Shown here: positions 6,981 to 13,422 of the stretch, in pieces
Layout of the letters: every line of letters starts with the position of its first letter
Position numbering within the stretch: position 1 is the stretch's first letter
Source of the DNA: an uncultured Acinetobacter sp.
Lineage (GTDB): Bacteria > Pseudomonadota > Gammaproteobacteria > Pseudomonadales > Moraxellaceae
NCBI GenBank assembly: GCA_900771065.1
Contig: CAAGMP010000068.1
Coordinates: 1 to 13,422, forward strand
Length of the DNA: 13,422 nt
Direction of reading: 5' to 3'
The notes under the pieces: model-generated
Databases searched by the model: none
The model's input: only the letters and a program-made list of their open reading frames with translations
What the model was told of the DNA's origin: nothing
Program-made: the position numbers and the translations under genes

Positions 6981-7544
6981 TTAACATAAAGCATTTAAAA
7001 TCGCTAAAACTTGTTCGCTATTATGGCAAATGTTTAATTTTTCACGATGTACCGCAGGTAAAAAACCTTCTTGTACAGCATGATCAAGTTGTGCAATTAA
7101 AGCATCATAAAAACCGTTGATGTTATATAAAATCATTGGTTTTTGATGTTGATTGAGCTGTCCCCAAGTCGCAATTTCTAAAATTTCTTCAAATGTGCCT
7201 AAACCACCGGGCAAAGCAATAAAACCTGAAGCTCGTTCTGCCATCATGGCTTTACGTTCGTGCATACTGGTAACGATATGTAGTTCAGTGACATTGGCAT
7301 GTGCAATTTCATAATCCAACATAAATTCAGGAATTACACCAACCACATTTGCACCATTTTCTAGCATGGTATTGGCAACTTGTCCCATTAAACCAATGCT
7401 TGCGCCACCATAGACTAAACCAAACTGATTTTTAGCTAATGCTTGACTCAGTTCAATTGCACTTTCAAGATAAATTGGATGATTTCCAACCCGTGAACCA
7501 CAATACACAGCAATTAAAGTTTGAGATGCAACAGAATCTAGCAT
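6981..7544 (-). CDS. LOG family protein (cytokinin riboside 5'-monophosphate phosphoribohydrolase)
   Basis: LOG-family (TIGR00730) enzymes remove ribose-5-phosphate from nucleoside monophosphates such as AMP or cytokinin nucleotides; in bacteria the real substrate is often unproven. From the ATG at 7544 the protein is 187 aa. It has AVYCGS at 12-17, the phosphate loop VYGGASIGLMG (44-54), MHERK (94-98, with the expected catalytic Arg97), and the family signature PGGLGTFEE (112-120, with Glu120). An upstream in-frame ATG at 7577 would add 11 residues (MRKLNHRQVKF). I prefer 7544 because AGGT lies 7 nt before it, while the 7577 start has no Shine-Dalgarno. The gene is divergent from the TerC-type gene and is followed by mdtD 230 nt away on the same strand. 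Such proteins were once misannotated as lysine decarboxylases. Confidence 0.88.
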   Translation of the reverse strand: MLDSVASQTLIAVYCGSRVGNHPIYLESAIELSQALAKNQFGLVYGGASIGLMGQVANTMLENGANVVGVIPEFMLDYEIAHANVTELHIVTSMHERKAMMAERASGFIALPGGLGTFEEILEIATWGQLNQHQKPMILYNINGFYDALIAQLDHAVQEGFLPAVHREKLNICHNSEQVLAILNALC

Positions 7545-7577
7545 AAATTTGACCTGACGATGGTTGAGTTTACGCAT

Positions 7578-7736
7578 TTAGTTTACGTTAAACAGAAGAC
7601 AAAATATTTTTTTATAAAATGAAAAATTAAAAAACATTTAGTTATAAAATAAAAATCTATTAAGTGAAGTAAGTCAATAGAAGACAATGATCAGATTAAT
7701 CCAAAACATATTTTTACAATATGAGGAGATGCAACA
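7578..7736. promoter_or_regulatory. Divergent intergenic region, LOG gene / TerC-CBS gene
   Basis: This very AT-rich stretch must hold the promoters of both divergent genes. On the + strand TATAAA (7643-7648) and TATTAA (7658-7663) are possible -10 boxes, but neither has a good -35 at the right distance. A 9-bp direct repeat AGAAGACAA occurs at 7594-7602 and 7679-7687. A strong Shine-Dalgarno GAGGAG (7723-7728) lies 8 nt before the ATG at 7737, the best one in the window. Confidence 0.35.
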
Positions 7737-9320
7737 ATGATTTTTGAATGGATGTCCAATCCTACAGCATGGGTGGGTTTGTTGACACTCGTCATTTTAG
7801 AAATTGTTTTGGGAATTGATAACCTTGTTTTTATTGCAATTTTAGCGGAAAAGCTGCCACCTGAACAACGCAATAAAGCACGCATAGTGGGGTTAATGTT
7901 TGCGCTCTGTATGCGTTTGGTTTTATTGGCTTCAATTGCATGGGTTGTGACTTTAACTAAGCCATTATTTTATTTGTTCAATCATCCATTTTCAGGACGA
8001 GATTTAATTTTATTGTTTGGTGGCGTGTTTTTATTATTTAAAGGCACGATGGAATTACGCGAGCGTTTAGAAGGTCACGAACAACTTAAACAAGAAAATC
8101 CTGTGCATGCAACATTTTGGATGGTTATTATCCAAATTGTTGTTTTAGATGCAATTTTTTCTTTAGATAGTGTAATTACTGCTGTTGGTATGGCACAAGA
8201 TTTATCACTGATGATGACTGCGGTTGTTGTTGCGGTTGGCATTATGTTGTGGGCATCTAAGCCATTAATGGAATTTGTCAGCCGTCATCCAACAGTGGTG
8301 ATTTTATGTTTAAGCTTTTTGATGATGATTGGCTTTTCTTTGCTTGTGGAGGGTTTTGGTTATCACATTCCGAAAGGCTATTTATATGCGGCTATTGGTT
8401 TCTCTGTTGTTATTGAGTTTTTAAACCAAACTATGCGTCGTAATCAAGAAAAAATGTTGACCACAACCAATTTGCGTTACAAAACGGCTTCAGCAGTCAT
8501 GAAAATGTTAGGTGGCAAAACTACGCTAGCAGATGATGCTACTGATACTGAACAAAAAACACGTCAACAAAATGATGATCTTTTTAATGAAGAAGAAAAA
8601 GGAATTTATCATAGTGTCATGGTACAAGGCGTTTTAAGTTTATCGGAGCGTCCTGTTAAATCTCTAATGACACCTCGCCCCGATATTGAATGGATTGATT
8701 TAGATGAATCGGAAGCTGAAATTAAAGCTAAATTGTTAAGCGCAGTACATTCGCGTATTTTAGTCGCGCACGGTGAATTAGATAATATCGCAGGTATTGT
8801 ATTTACCCACAAAGTCACCAATAGCTATATTGAAACAGGTCGTTTAGATTTAAATGCACAACTGCGCGAACCCATTATTGTACATGAAAATGCACAAGTT
8901 TTAATGGTTTTAGAGCAATTGCGTCATGCTCCATTACAAATGGCGATTGTGTTAAATGAATATGGTTCAATTGAAGGTATTGTTACGCCAATTGATATTT
9001 TAGAAGCCATTGCAGGTGAATTCCCCGATGAAGGCGAGTTGCAAAGCGTAGCGCAAAGTTTATCAGATGGCACTTTAATGTTAGATGGTTCAACCGATAT
9101 TCGTCATGTTTCTTTATTGCTGAATCAAGATTTAGTTGATGAATCGGAACAATATTCGACTTTGTCGGGTTATATTTTGTTCCATTTAGGTTGTATTCCC
9201 AAACAAGGCATGCGTTTTAGTCAACATGGTTTTATTTTTGAAGTGGCGAAAATTCAACATCATAAAATTGAACAAGTGCATATCATTCCACAAAACTTAG
9301 AACATGATTTGTTAACATAA
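7737..9320 (+). CDS. TerC family membrane protein with CBS and CorC/HlyC domains (YoaE/YegH-like)
   Basis: This is an inner-membrane protein with a soluble regulatory tail. TerC-family proteins are linked to metal-ion (notably Mn2+) export and tellurite resistance; the role of the CBS-bearing YoaE/YegH branch is less clear. The 527-aa protein has about seven TM segments within 10-230. Two acidic intramembrane motifs typical of TerC are visible, LGIDN (25-29, Asp28) and LDAIFSLDSV (137-146, Asp138 and Asp144). A linker (235-290) is followed by a CBS pair, with the first domain near 307-360 (SLMTPRPDI, HSRILVA) and the second near 376-430 (PIIVHENAQV, EYGSIEGIVTPIDILEAI). A CorC/HlyC transporter-associated domain follows (about 445-518, YSTLSGYILFHLG). 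Length agrees with E. coli YoaE (just under 520 aa). CBS domains usually sense adenine nucleotides or ions. It is followed 23 nt later by ychJ and probably co-transcribed. Confidence 0.9.
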   Translation: MIFEWMSNPTAWVGLLTLVILEIVLGIDNLVFIAILAEKLPPEQRNKARIVGLMFALCMRLVLLASIAWVVTLTKPLFYLFNHPFSGRDLILLFGGVFLLFKGTMELRERLEGHEQLKQENPVHATFWMVIIQIVVLDAIFSLDSVITAVGMAQDLSLMMTAVVVAVGIMLWASKPLMEFVSRHPTVVILCLSFLMMIGFSLLVEGFGYHIPKGYLYAAIGFSVVIEFLNQTMRRNQEKMLTTTNLRYKTASAVMKMLGGKTTLADDATDTEQKTRQQNDDLFNEEEKGIYHSVMVQGVLSLSERPVKSLMTPRPDIEWIDLDESEAEIKAKLLSAVHSRILVAHGELDNIAGIVFTHKVTNSYIETGRLDLNAQLREPIIVHENAQVLMVLEQLRHAPLQMAIVLNEYGSIEGIVTPIDILEAIAGEFPDEGELQSVAQSLSDGTLMLDGSTDIRHVSLLLNQDLVDESEQYSTLSGYILFHLGCIPKQGMRFSQHGFIFEVAKIQHHKIEQVHIIPQNLEHDLLT

Positions 9321-9343
9321 ACTTTTTGATTTAAGAGATTTTT

Positions 9344-9826
9344 ATGTCAGATTTAGTTTGTCCTTGTGGTTTGGCTGCATATCAAGATTGTTGTCAACCT
9401 TTGCATTTAGGCTTGAAAAAAGCACAAACCGCACAGCAATTAATGCGCTCACGTTATAGCGCATTTGCTTTGCAACAGATTGAGTATTTGGTGCAAACCA
9501 CAGCTTTAGGACAGCAAAAATATTTAGATGTAGAGGCAATTTTCCAATGGAGTAAACAAAATCAGTGGCTTGCTTTAGAAATTGTTGATCACAATGAAAA
9601 AATAGATAAACAGCATGCAATGGTTGAATTTATTGCACATTATCAAGATCAACAGCAAAAACAAGCACACCATGAAAAATCTTATTTTGTGCAACATCAA
9701 GCACAATGGTATTTTCTTGATCCGACAGTAGCGCAAAAAGTTACCATGAAACAAGCTTGTATTTGTGGTTCGCAGAAAAAATTTAAGCAATGTTGTGCGA
9801 AATATTTACATTTTGGCTTAGAATAG
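9344..9826 (+). CDS. YchJ family protein with two SEC-C metal-binding motifs
   Basis: This cytoplasmic protein of the YchJ/UPF0225 family has no established function. The 160-aa protein has an N-terminal SEC-C motif (Cys6, Cys8, Cys16, Cys17) and a C-terminal one (Cys139, Cys141, Cys150, Cys151). Such motifs bind zinc and resemble the SecA C-terminal tail. Between them is the NTF2-like domain, starting with the family hallmark LMRSRYSAFALQ (33-44) and including SYFVQ and WYFLDPT (122-128). Length is close to E. coli YchJ (152 aa), and both cysteine motifs are complete. The Shine-Dalgarno AAGAGA lies at 9333-9338. The middle is rich in Gln and Lys, ordinary for this genome. It sits between two integral-membrane genes on the same strand, 23 nt after the first and 31 nt before the second; a functional link is unproven. 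Confidence 0.88.
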   Translation: MSDLVCPCGLAAYQDCCQPLHLGLKKAQTAQQLMRSRYSAFALQQIEYLVQTTALGQQKYLDVEAIFQWSKQNQWLALEIVDHNEKIDKQHAMVEFIAHYQDQQQKQAHHEKSYFVQHQAQWYFLDPTVAQKVTMKQACICGSQKKFKQCCAKYLHFGLE

Positions 9827-9857
9827 CGCGCATTCGCATCCGCTGTGGAATCGACTC

Positions 9858-10502
9858 ATGTTGTTGACTGTCATATATATTATTGCCATTACTGCTGAGG
9901 CAATGACAGGTGCTTTATCTGCTGGACGCCGTAGTATGGACTGGTTCGGTGTTACCTTAATTGCTTGTGTCACTGCATTAGGAGGCGGTTCTGTCCGAGA
10001 TGTCTTGCTTGGACATTATCCATTGACATGGGTAAAACATCCTGAATACTTAGTTTTAACCTGTATTGCTGCTTTTGTGACGATTCTTATTGCAAAGTGG
10101 ATGCGACATTTACGTTCTATTTTCCTTATTTTAGATGCTTTGGGGCTGATTGGTTTTACCATTATTGGTTGTCAAATTGCTTTAGAAATGGGACATGGTT
10201 TTGTGGTTTCTGCGGTTGCGGGGGTATTAACAGGGGTATCTGGCGGTATTTTGCGTGATATTTTATGTAATGATGTCCCTTTAATTTTCCGTCGCGAATT
10301 GTATGCCAGTATTTCTTTTGTTTCGGTCATTTGTTATTGGTTATGTATTGAAATTGGCATTTCTTTAGAGTTGACCGTAATTGCAACTTTGGTTTTTGGT
10401 TTTACTTTACGTTTAATTGCCATTTATTTTGGTTTAGAAATGCCAAAATTTATTTATAGTGATGAGGATGATCATTCTGCTTCATCGAAAGATGCATCTT
10501 AA
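9858..10502 (+). CDS. TRIC/UPF0126 family cation channel-like membrane protein (YicG-like)
   Basis: This is an inner-membrane protein of the bacterial TRIC (UPF0126, YicG/YadS) family. Relatives of known structure form trimeric, potassium-permeable channels; the physiological role in bacteria is unsettled. The 214-aa protein has about seven hydrophobic segments in two inverted-repeat halves. Each half carries the signature Gly-Gly-x-x-Arg-Asp motif that kinks the pore helix: GGGSVRD at 42-48 and SGGILRD at 128-134. The halves also share an early Gly-Ala/Ala-Leu-Gly segment (TGALSAGRR near 17-25; LDALGLIGF near 92-100). The C-terminus is a short acidic, Ser-rich tail (SDEDDHSASS). The ATG at 9858 has only a modest Shine-Dalgarno (GGA at 9847-9849). 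The spacer after ychJ is unusually G+C-rich. A strong terminator follows 7 nt after the stop. Confidence 0.88.
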   Translation: MLLTVIYIIAITAEAMTGALSAGRRSMDWFGVTLIACVTALGGGSVRDVLLGHYPLTWVKHPEYLVLTCIAAFVTILIAKWMRHLRSIFLILDALGLIGFTIIGCQIALEMGHGFVVSAVAGVLTGVSGGILRDILCNDVPLIFRRELYASISFVSVICYWLCIEIGISLELTVIATLVFGFTLRLIAIYFGLEMPKFIYSDEDDHSASSKDAS

Positions 10503-10508
10503 ACTATC

Positions 10509-10536
10509 AATGGCTCTAAACAGAGCCATTTTTTTT
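10509..10536 (+). terminator. Rho-independent terminator
   Basis: A perfect 9-bp stem, AATGGCTCT (10509-10517) with AGAGCCATT (10522-10530), has a 4-nt AAAC loop and runs into a T-tract ending at 10536. It lies 7 nt past the TRIC gene stop and closes the TerC-ychJ-TRIC run. Its T-tract ends 11 nt before the niaP start codon, so it also sits in any niaP leader made from upstream. Confidence 0.92.
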
Positions 10537-10547
10537 CAGAGTTTGTT

Positions 10548-11867
10548 ATGGATTTAGTTTCACGCATTCAACGTTTACCCATTGGTCGGTTTCATTATAC
10601 GTTACTTTGGGTAATTGGTTTAGGTTGGATGTTTGATGCGATGGATACAGGATTGATTTCCTTTATTCTCGCAAAAATGGCACAAGATTGGGCTATGACA
10701 CCAAGTGAAAAAGGTTGGGTCGTTTCAATTGGTTTCGTTGGTATGGCAATAGGTGCTGTTTTTTCAGGTGGTTTAGCCGATAGAATTGGGCGAAAAACTG
10801 TCTTTATCATGACCTTAGTGATTTATAGTTTAGCAACAGCAGCTTGTGCTTTTGCACCGAATTTAACATGGTTGTTGGTTTTTCGTTTTATTGTCGGTTT
10901 AGGTCTAGGTGGTCAGTTGCCTGTTGCGGTGACTTTAGTTAGTGAATATATTCCAGCGCAAGTACGTGGACGCTTTATTGTTTTATTAGAAAGTTTTTGG
11001 GGTTTGGGTTGGTTATGTGCCGCTTTAATTGCTTATTTTGTGATTCCTAAATTTGATTGGCATACGGCGTTTTTAATTGGTGGTTTACCTGCTTTATATG
11101 CATGGGTGATTTGGAAAAAAATTCCCGAATCTATTCCGTATTTAATTCATCATCATCGTATTGATGAAGCACATGCTTTAGTGCAAAAAATTGAACGTCA
11201 ATGTGGTGTTGAAGTCGTTGAAAAAATTGAAGTCATTCCAGTGGCAATCAAACAAAATATTTCTTTTCATCAATTATGGTCGGGAAAACTGGCACGTCGT
11301 AGTTTGATGTTGTGGCTTATTTGGTTTGGTATTGTTTATTCTTACTATGGCATTTTTACTTGGTTGCCAAGTTTATTAATGAAACAAGGTTTTACCATTG
11401 TCCAGTCGTTTGAATATGTTTTAGTAATGATCTTAGCGCAATTGCCTGGTTATGTTGTTGCTGCGTGGTTGGTTGAAAAACTTGGTCGTAAAGCGACTTT
11501 GGCAGGTTTTATTGCGATGTGTGGTGTTTCGGCTTATTTATTTGGGCAAGCCGATAGCGTGACTGAAGTCATTTTTTGGGGTTGTTTTATGTCCTTTTTT
11601 AATTTAGGCGCATGGGGTGTTTTATATACGTATACACCTGAACAATATCCAACCAATATTCGTGCTTTTGGTTCAGGCTGGGCTGCTGCTATTGGTCGAA
11701 TTGGCGGCATTGTTGCACCTTTAGCTGTCACGCATTTTATGGCAATGCAACATGGTTTTCATTATGTTTTTATGATGTTTACTGTGGTGTTATTTATGGT
11801 TGCTGCCGTCATTTTGGTTTTGGGTGAAGAAACAAAAGGTAAAACTTTAGAATCTATCGGTCTATAA
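10548..11867 (+). CDS. niaP: NiaP-family MFS transporter (niacin/nicotinamide uptake)
   Basis: This is an inner-membrane MFS importer of the NiaP type, taking up niacin-like precursors for NAD salvage. The 439-aa protein has 12 predicted TM helices. It has motif A GGLADRIGRK (74-83), GLGLGGQLPVA (117-127), a first-half PES motif (193-195), PEQYPTNIRAFG (364-375) and the terminal ETKGKTLE (428-435). It matches Bacillus NiaP closely in unusual stretches: LLESFWGLGWL (146-156), SYYGIFTWLPS (265-275), VQSFEYVL (285-292), AQLPGY (297-302) and FFNLGAWGVLY (350-360). An aromatic-acid transporter such as PcaK is the alternative but lacks these matches. A short Shine-Dalgarno-like AGAG lies at 10538-10541. 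The upstream terminator leaves almost no room for a promoter between genes, so a promoter probably lies inside the TRIC gene, or transcription depends on read-through. No NAD-synthesis gene is adjacent. Confidence 0.85.
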   Translation: MDLVSRIQRLPIGRFHYTLLWVIGLGWMFDAMDTGLISFILAKMAQDWAMTPSEKGWVVSIGFVGMAIGAVFSGGLADRIGRKTVFIMTLVIYSLATAACAFAPNLTWLLVFRFIVGLGLGGQLPVAVTLVSEYIPAQVRGRFIVLLESFWGLGWLCAALIAYFVIPKFDWHTAFLIGGLPALYAWVIWKKIPESIPYLIHHHRIDEAHALVQKIERQCGVEVVEKIEVIPVAIKQNISFHQLWSGKLARRSLMLWLIWFGIVYSYYGIFTWLPSLLMKQGFTIVQSFEYVLVMILAQLPGYVVAAWLVEKLGRKATLAGFIAMCGVSAYLFGQADSVTEVIFWGCFMSFFNLGAWGVLYTYTPEQYPTNIRAFGSGWAAAIGRIGGIVAPLAVTHFMAMQHGFHYVFMMFTVVLFMVAAVILVLGEETKGKTLESIGL

Positions 11868-11972
11868 ATGTCGTCAAATCAACCAAATTCAAACATACAG
11901 ATCATTTTTGCACTTGTATCACAACGCACAGCGACATAGCATAAGAAATTATTTTGGAATTTGATTTGTTTT
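11868..11972 (+). promoter_or_regulatory. Candidate parC promoter region
   Basis: This is a 105-nt gap between niaP and parC. TTGTAT (11914-11919) and TAGCAT (11937-11942) have an ideal 17-nt spacer, but matches to consensus are only moderate (three and four of six). A start site would give a leader of about 25 nt before the parC ATG at 11973. GGAAT near 11956-11960 is a poor and distant Shine-Dalgarno. No terminator hairpin for niaP is visible, so read-through from niaP is also possible. Confidence 0.35.
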
Positions 11973-13422
11973 ATGACTAGCCTAACGCATCATGCGACAG
12001 AAAATCGCTCTGTTGCAGAGTTTACTGAACAGGCTTATTTAAATTATGCCATGTACGTGATTATGGATCGTGCATTACCTTATATTGGCGATGGTTTAAA
12101 ACCTGTTCAGCGTCGTATTGTTTATGCAATGAGTGAGTTAGGCTTAAAACCATCGGGGAAACCAAAAAAATCAGCGCGAACAGTGGGTGATGTTTTAGGT
12201 AAATATCATCCACATGGCGATTCTGCATGTTATGAAGCAATGGTGTTAATGGCACAGCCATTTAGTTACCGTTATCCTTTTATTGAAGGGCAAGGCAATT
12301 GGGGTTCACCCGATGACCCAAAATCATTTGCGGCAATGCGTTATACCGAAGCGAAATTATCGGCATATAGTGATTTGTTATTATCTGAATTGGGGCAAGG
12401 GACTTGCGATTGGCAAGATAATTTTGATGGTTCATTAAAAGAACCTGTTAATTTGCCTGCGCGTGTACCGAATATTTTGCTCAATGGCACAACAGGCATT
12501 GCAGTGGGAATGGCAACCGATATTCCACCGCACAATTTGCGCGAAGTAGTGAAATGTACGATTGCTTTAATTCGTAATCCGCAATTGACAGATGAAAAAG
12601 TCGCTAGCTTTATTCCTGCCCCCGATTTGCCAACAAAAGCGGAAATTATTAGCTCACCACAAGAATTATTAAAAATTCAAACCACAGGGCGTGGAAGTTA
12701 TCGGGTTCGTGCGGTTTATCGGGTTGAAAAGAACGAAATTATTATTACCGATTTGCCGTATCAAGTTTCGGGTTCAAAAGTCATTACACAAATTGCAGAT
12801 CAAATGCAGGCGAAAAAACTGCCTTTAGTCAGTGACTTACGTGATGAATCTGATCATCAAAATCCAACTCGTTTAGTTATTGTCTTGCGTTCTAATCGTA
12901 TTGATCCTGATTTGGTCATGAGTCATTTGTTTGCGACGACTGACCTAGAAACCACTTATCGCGTCAATATGAATATGATTGGGGTAGATGGTCGTCCGCA
13001 AGTCAAATCCATTCGTCAAATTTTACTGGAATGGATTGAAATTCGTAAAACCACGGTTACACGTCGTTTGCAATATCATTTAACCAAAATTGAAAAGCGT
13101 TTACACATTGTTGCAGCACTTTTAATTGCGTATTTAAGTGTCGATGAAGTGATTCGAATTTTACGTCAAGAAGAACATCCAAAAGCGTATTTAATTCAAA
13201 CCTTAGGTATTGATGAGATTCAAGCTGATGCCATTTTAGATTTGAAATTACGTCAGTTAGTCAAACTTGAGGAAATTCAATTACGCGCTGAACAAGATAC
13301 TTTGCAACAGCAAGCACAGATTATTCGTGAACAATTAAATAATCCTGAAGCGTTAAAAGCACTCATGATTGATGAACTCAAACATGATGCGAAAAAATTT
13401 GGCGATGATCGTCGTTCGCCTA
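11973..13422 (+). CDS. parC: DNA topoisomerase IV subunit A (partial, runs off the right edge)
   Basis: This is the ParC subunit of topoisomerase IV, which cuts and rejoins DNA to decatenate daughter chromosomes; it works with ParE, not present here. The 483 codons in the window cover the breakage-reunion (winged-helix and tower) domain and the start of the coiled-coil exit gate. The C-terminal beta-pinwheel domain lies beyond the edge. Visible features are GLKPVQRRI (41-49), the quinolone-region segment KYHPHGDSACYEAM (77-90), GQGNWGSPDDP (106-116), the catalytic Arg123-Tyr124 in AAMRYTEAKLS, and NGTTGIAVGMATDIPPHN. The N-terminus MTSL...NRSVAEFTEQAYLNYAMYVIMDRALP is ParC-type and matches the Acinetobacter form as I know it. 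The residues usually changed in quinolone-resistant Acinetobacter, Ser84 and Glu88, are both wild type. The reading frame is open to the last base, with no stop or frameshift. Confidence 0.96.
   Translation, partial: MTSLTHHATENRSVAEFTEQAYLNYAMYVIMDRALPYIGDGLKPVQRRIVYAMSELGLKPSGKPKKSARTVGDVLGKYHPHGDSACYEAMVLMAQPFSYRYPFIEGQGNWGSPDDPKSFAAMRYTEAKLSAYSDLLLSELGQGTCDWQDNFDGSLKEPVNLPARVPNILLNGTTGIAVGMATDIPPHNLREVVKCTIALIRNPQLTDEKVASFIPAPDLPTKAEIISSPQELLKIQTTGRGSYRVRAVYRVEKNEIIITDLPYQVSGSKVITQIADQMQAKKLPLVSDLRDESDHQNPTRLVIVLRSNRIDPDLVMSHLFATTDLETTYRVNMNMIGVDGRPQVKSIRQILLEWIEIRKTTVTRRLQYHLTKIEKRLHIVAALLIAYLSVDEVIRILRQEEHPKAYLIQTLGIDEIQADAILDLKLRQLVKLEEIQLRAEQDTLQQQAQIIREQLNNPEALKALMIDELKHDAKKFGDDRRSP

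Noticed and set aside
7578..7736. Manganese (yybP-ykoY) riboswitch upstream of the TerC-type gene
   Set aside because: TerC relatives in other bacteria can carry this riboswitch, but I see neither its conserved G/C-rich loops nor a terminator stem. The region is nearly all A and T.
11868..11939. 23-codon frame starting right after the niaP stop (TAAATG)
   Set aside because: Very short, no homology that I recognise, no Shine-Dalgarno of its own, and it overlaps the best parC promoter candidate.
1..13422. CRISPR arrays, tRNA/rRNA genes, insertion sequences, prophage, toxin-antitoxin or defence genes
   Set aside because: I looked for spaced direct repeats, cloverleaf-like sequences, transposase motifs and small gene pairs on both strands and found none.

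Overview
The window looks like chromosome of Acinetobacter or a close Moraxellaceae relative. This rests on the order galU-ugd-gpi-gne/galE, which is the conserved 3' end of Acinetobacter capsule (K) loci, on a GyrA/ParC-type protein with the Acinetobacter ParC N-terminus, and on the low-GC, A/T-ending codon use throughout. No genus marker such as 16S is present, so the assignment is inference.

Region 1 (29-4823, + strand): four tightly packed sugar-nucleotide genes. galU makes UDP-glucose, ugd is a UDP-glucose dehydrogenase-family protein, gpi interconverts glucose-6-P and fructose-6-P, and galE/gne is a UDP-hexose 4-epimerase. Spacing is 10 nt, then overlaps of 1 nt and 8 nt, so this is one translationally coupled unit. 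It supplies precursors to the capsule genes expected upstream, outside the window. The phosphoglucomutase gene (pgm), which often follows in Acinetobacter, is not here. The most interesting point in the window is that the ugd product lacks the family's catalytic cysteine and several other active-site residues.

Region 2 (4820-7544, - strand): a small RidA-family gene overlapping the end of galE tail to tail, an MdtD-like 14-TM-class (DHA2) drug-efflux gene, and a LOG-family nucleotide phosphoribohydrolase gene. The two intergenic gaps (5189-5356 and 6752-6980) hold inverted repeats and possible regulatory sites.

Region 3 (7737-10536, + strand): a TerC/CBS/CorC-domain membrane protein, a YchJ/SEC-C protein and a TRIC/UPF0126 membrane protein. 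They are read in one direction with gaps of 23 and 31 nt, and the run ends at a clear rho-independent terminator.

Region 4 (10548-13422, + strand): niaP (niacin/nicotinamide-type MFS importer), starting only 11 nt after that terminator, then parC (topoisomerase IV subunit A), which runs off the right edge.

No stretch longer than 300 bases is without a gene. I see no tRNA, rRNA, CRISPR array, insertion sequence, prophage gene or toxin-antitoxin pair. Nothing here is convincingly a new multi-gene system. The best leads are the altered Ugd active site, the epimerase gate residue, and the repeat-rich gaps around mdtD.
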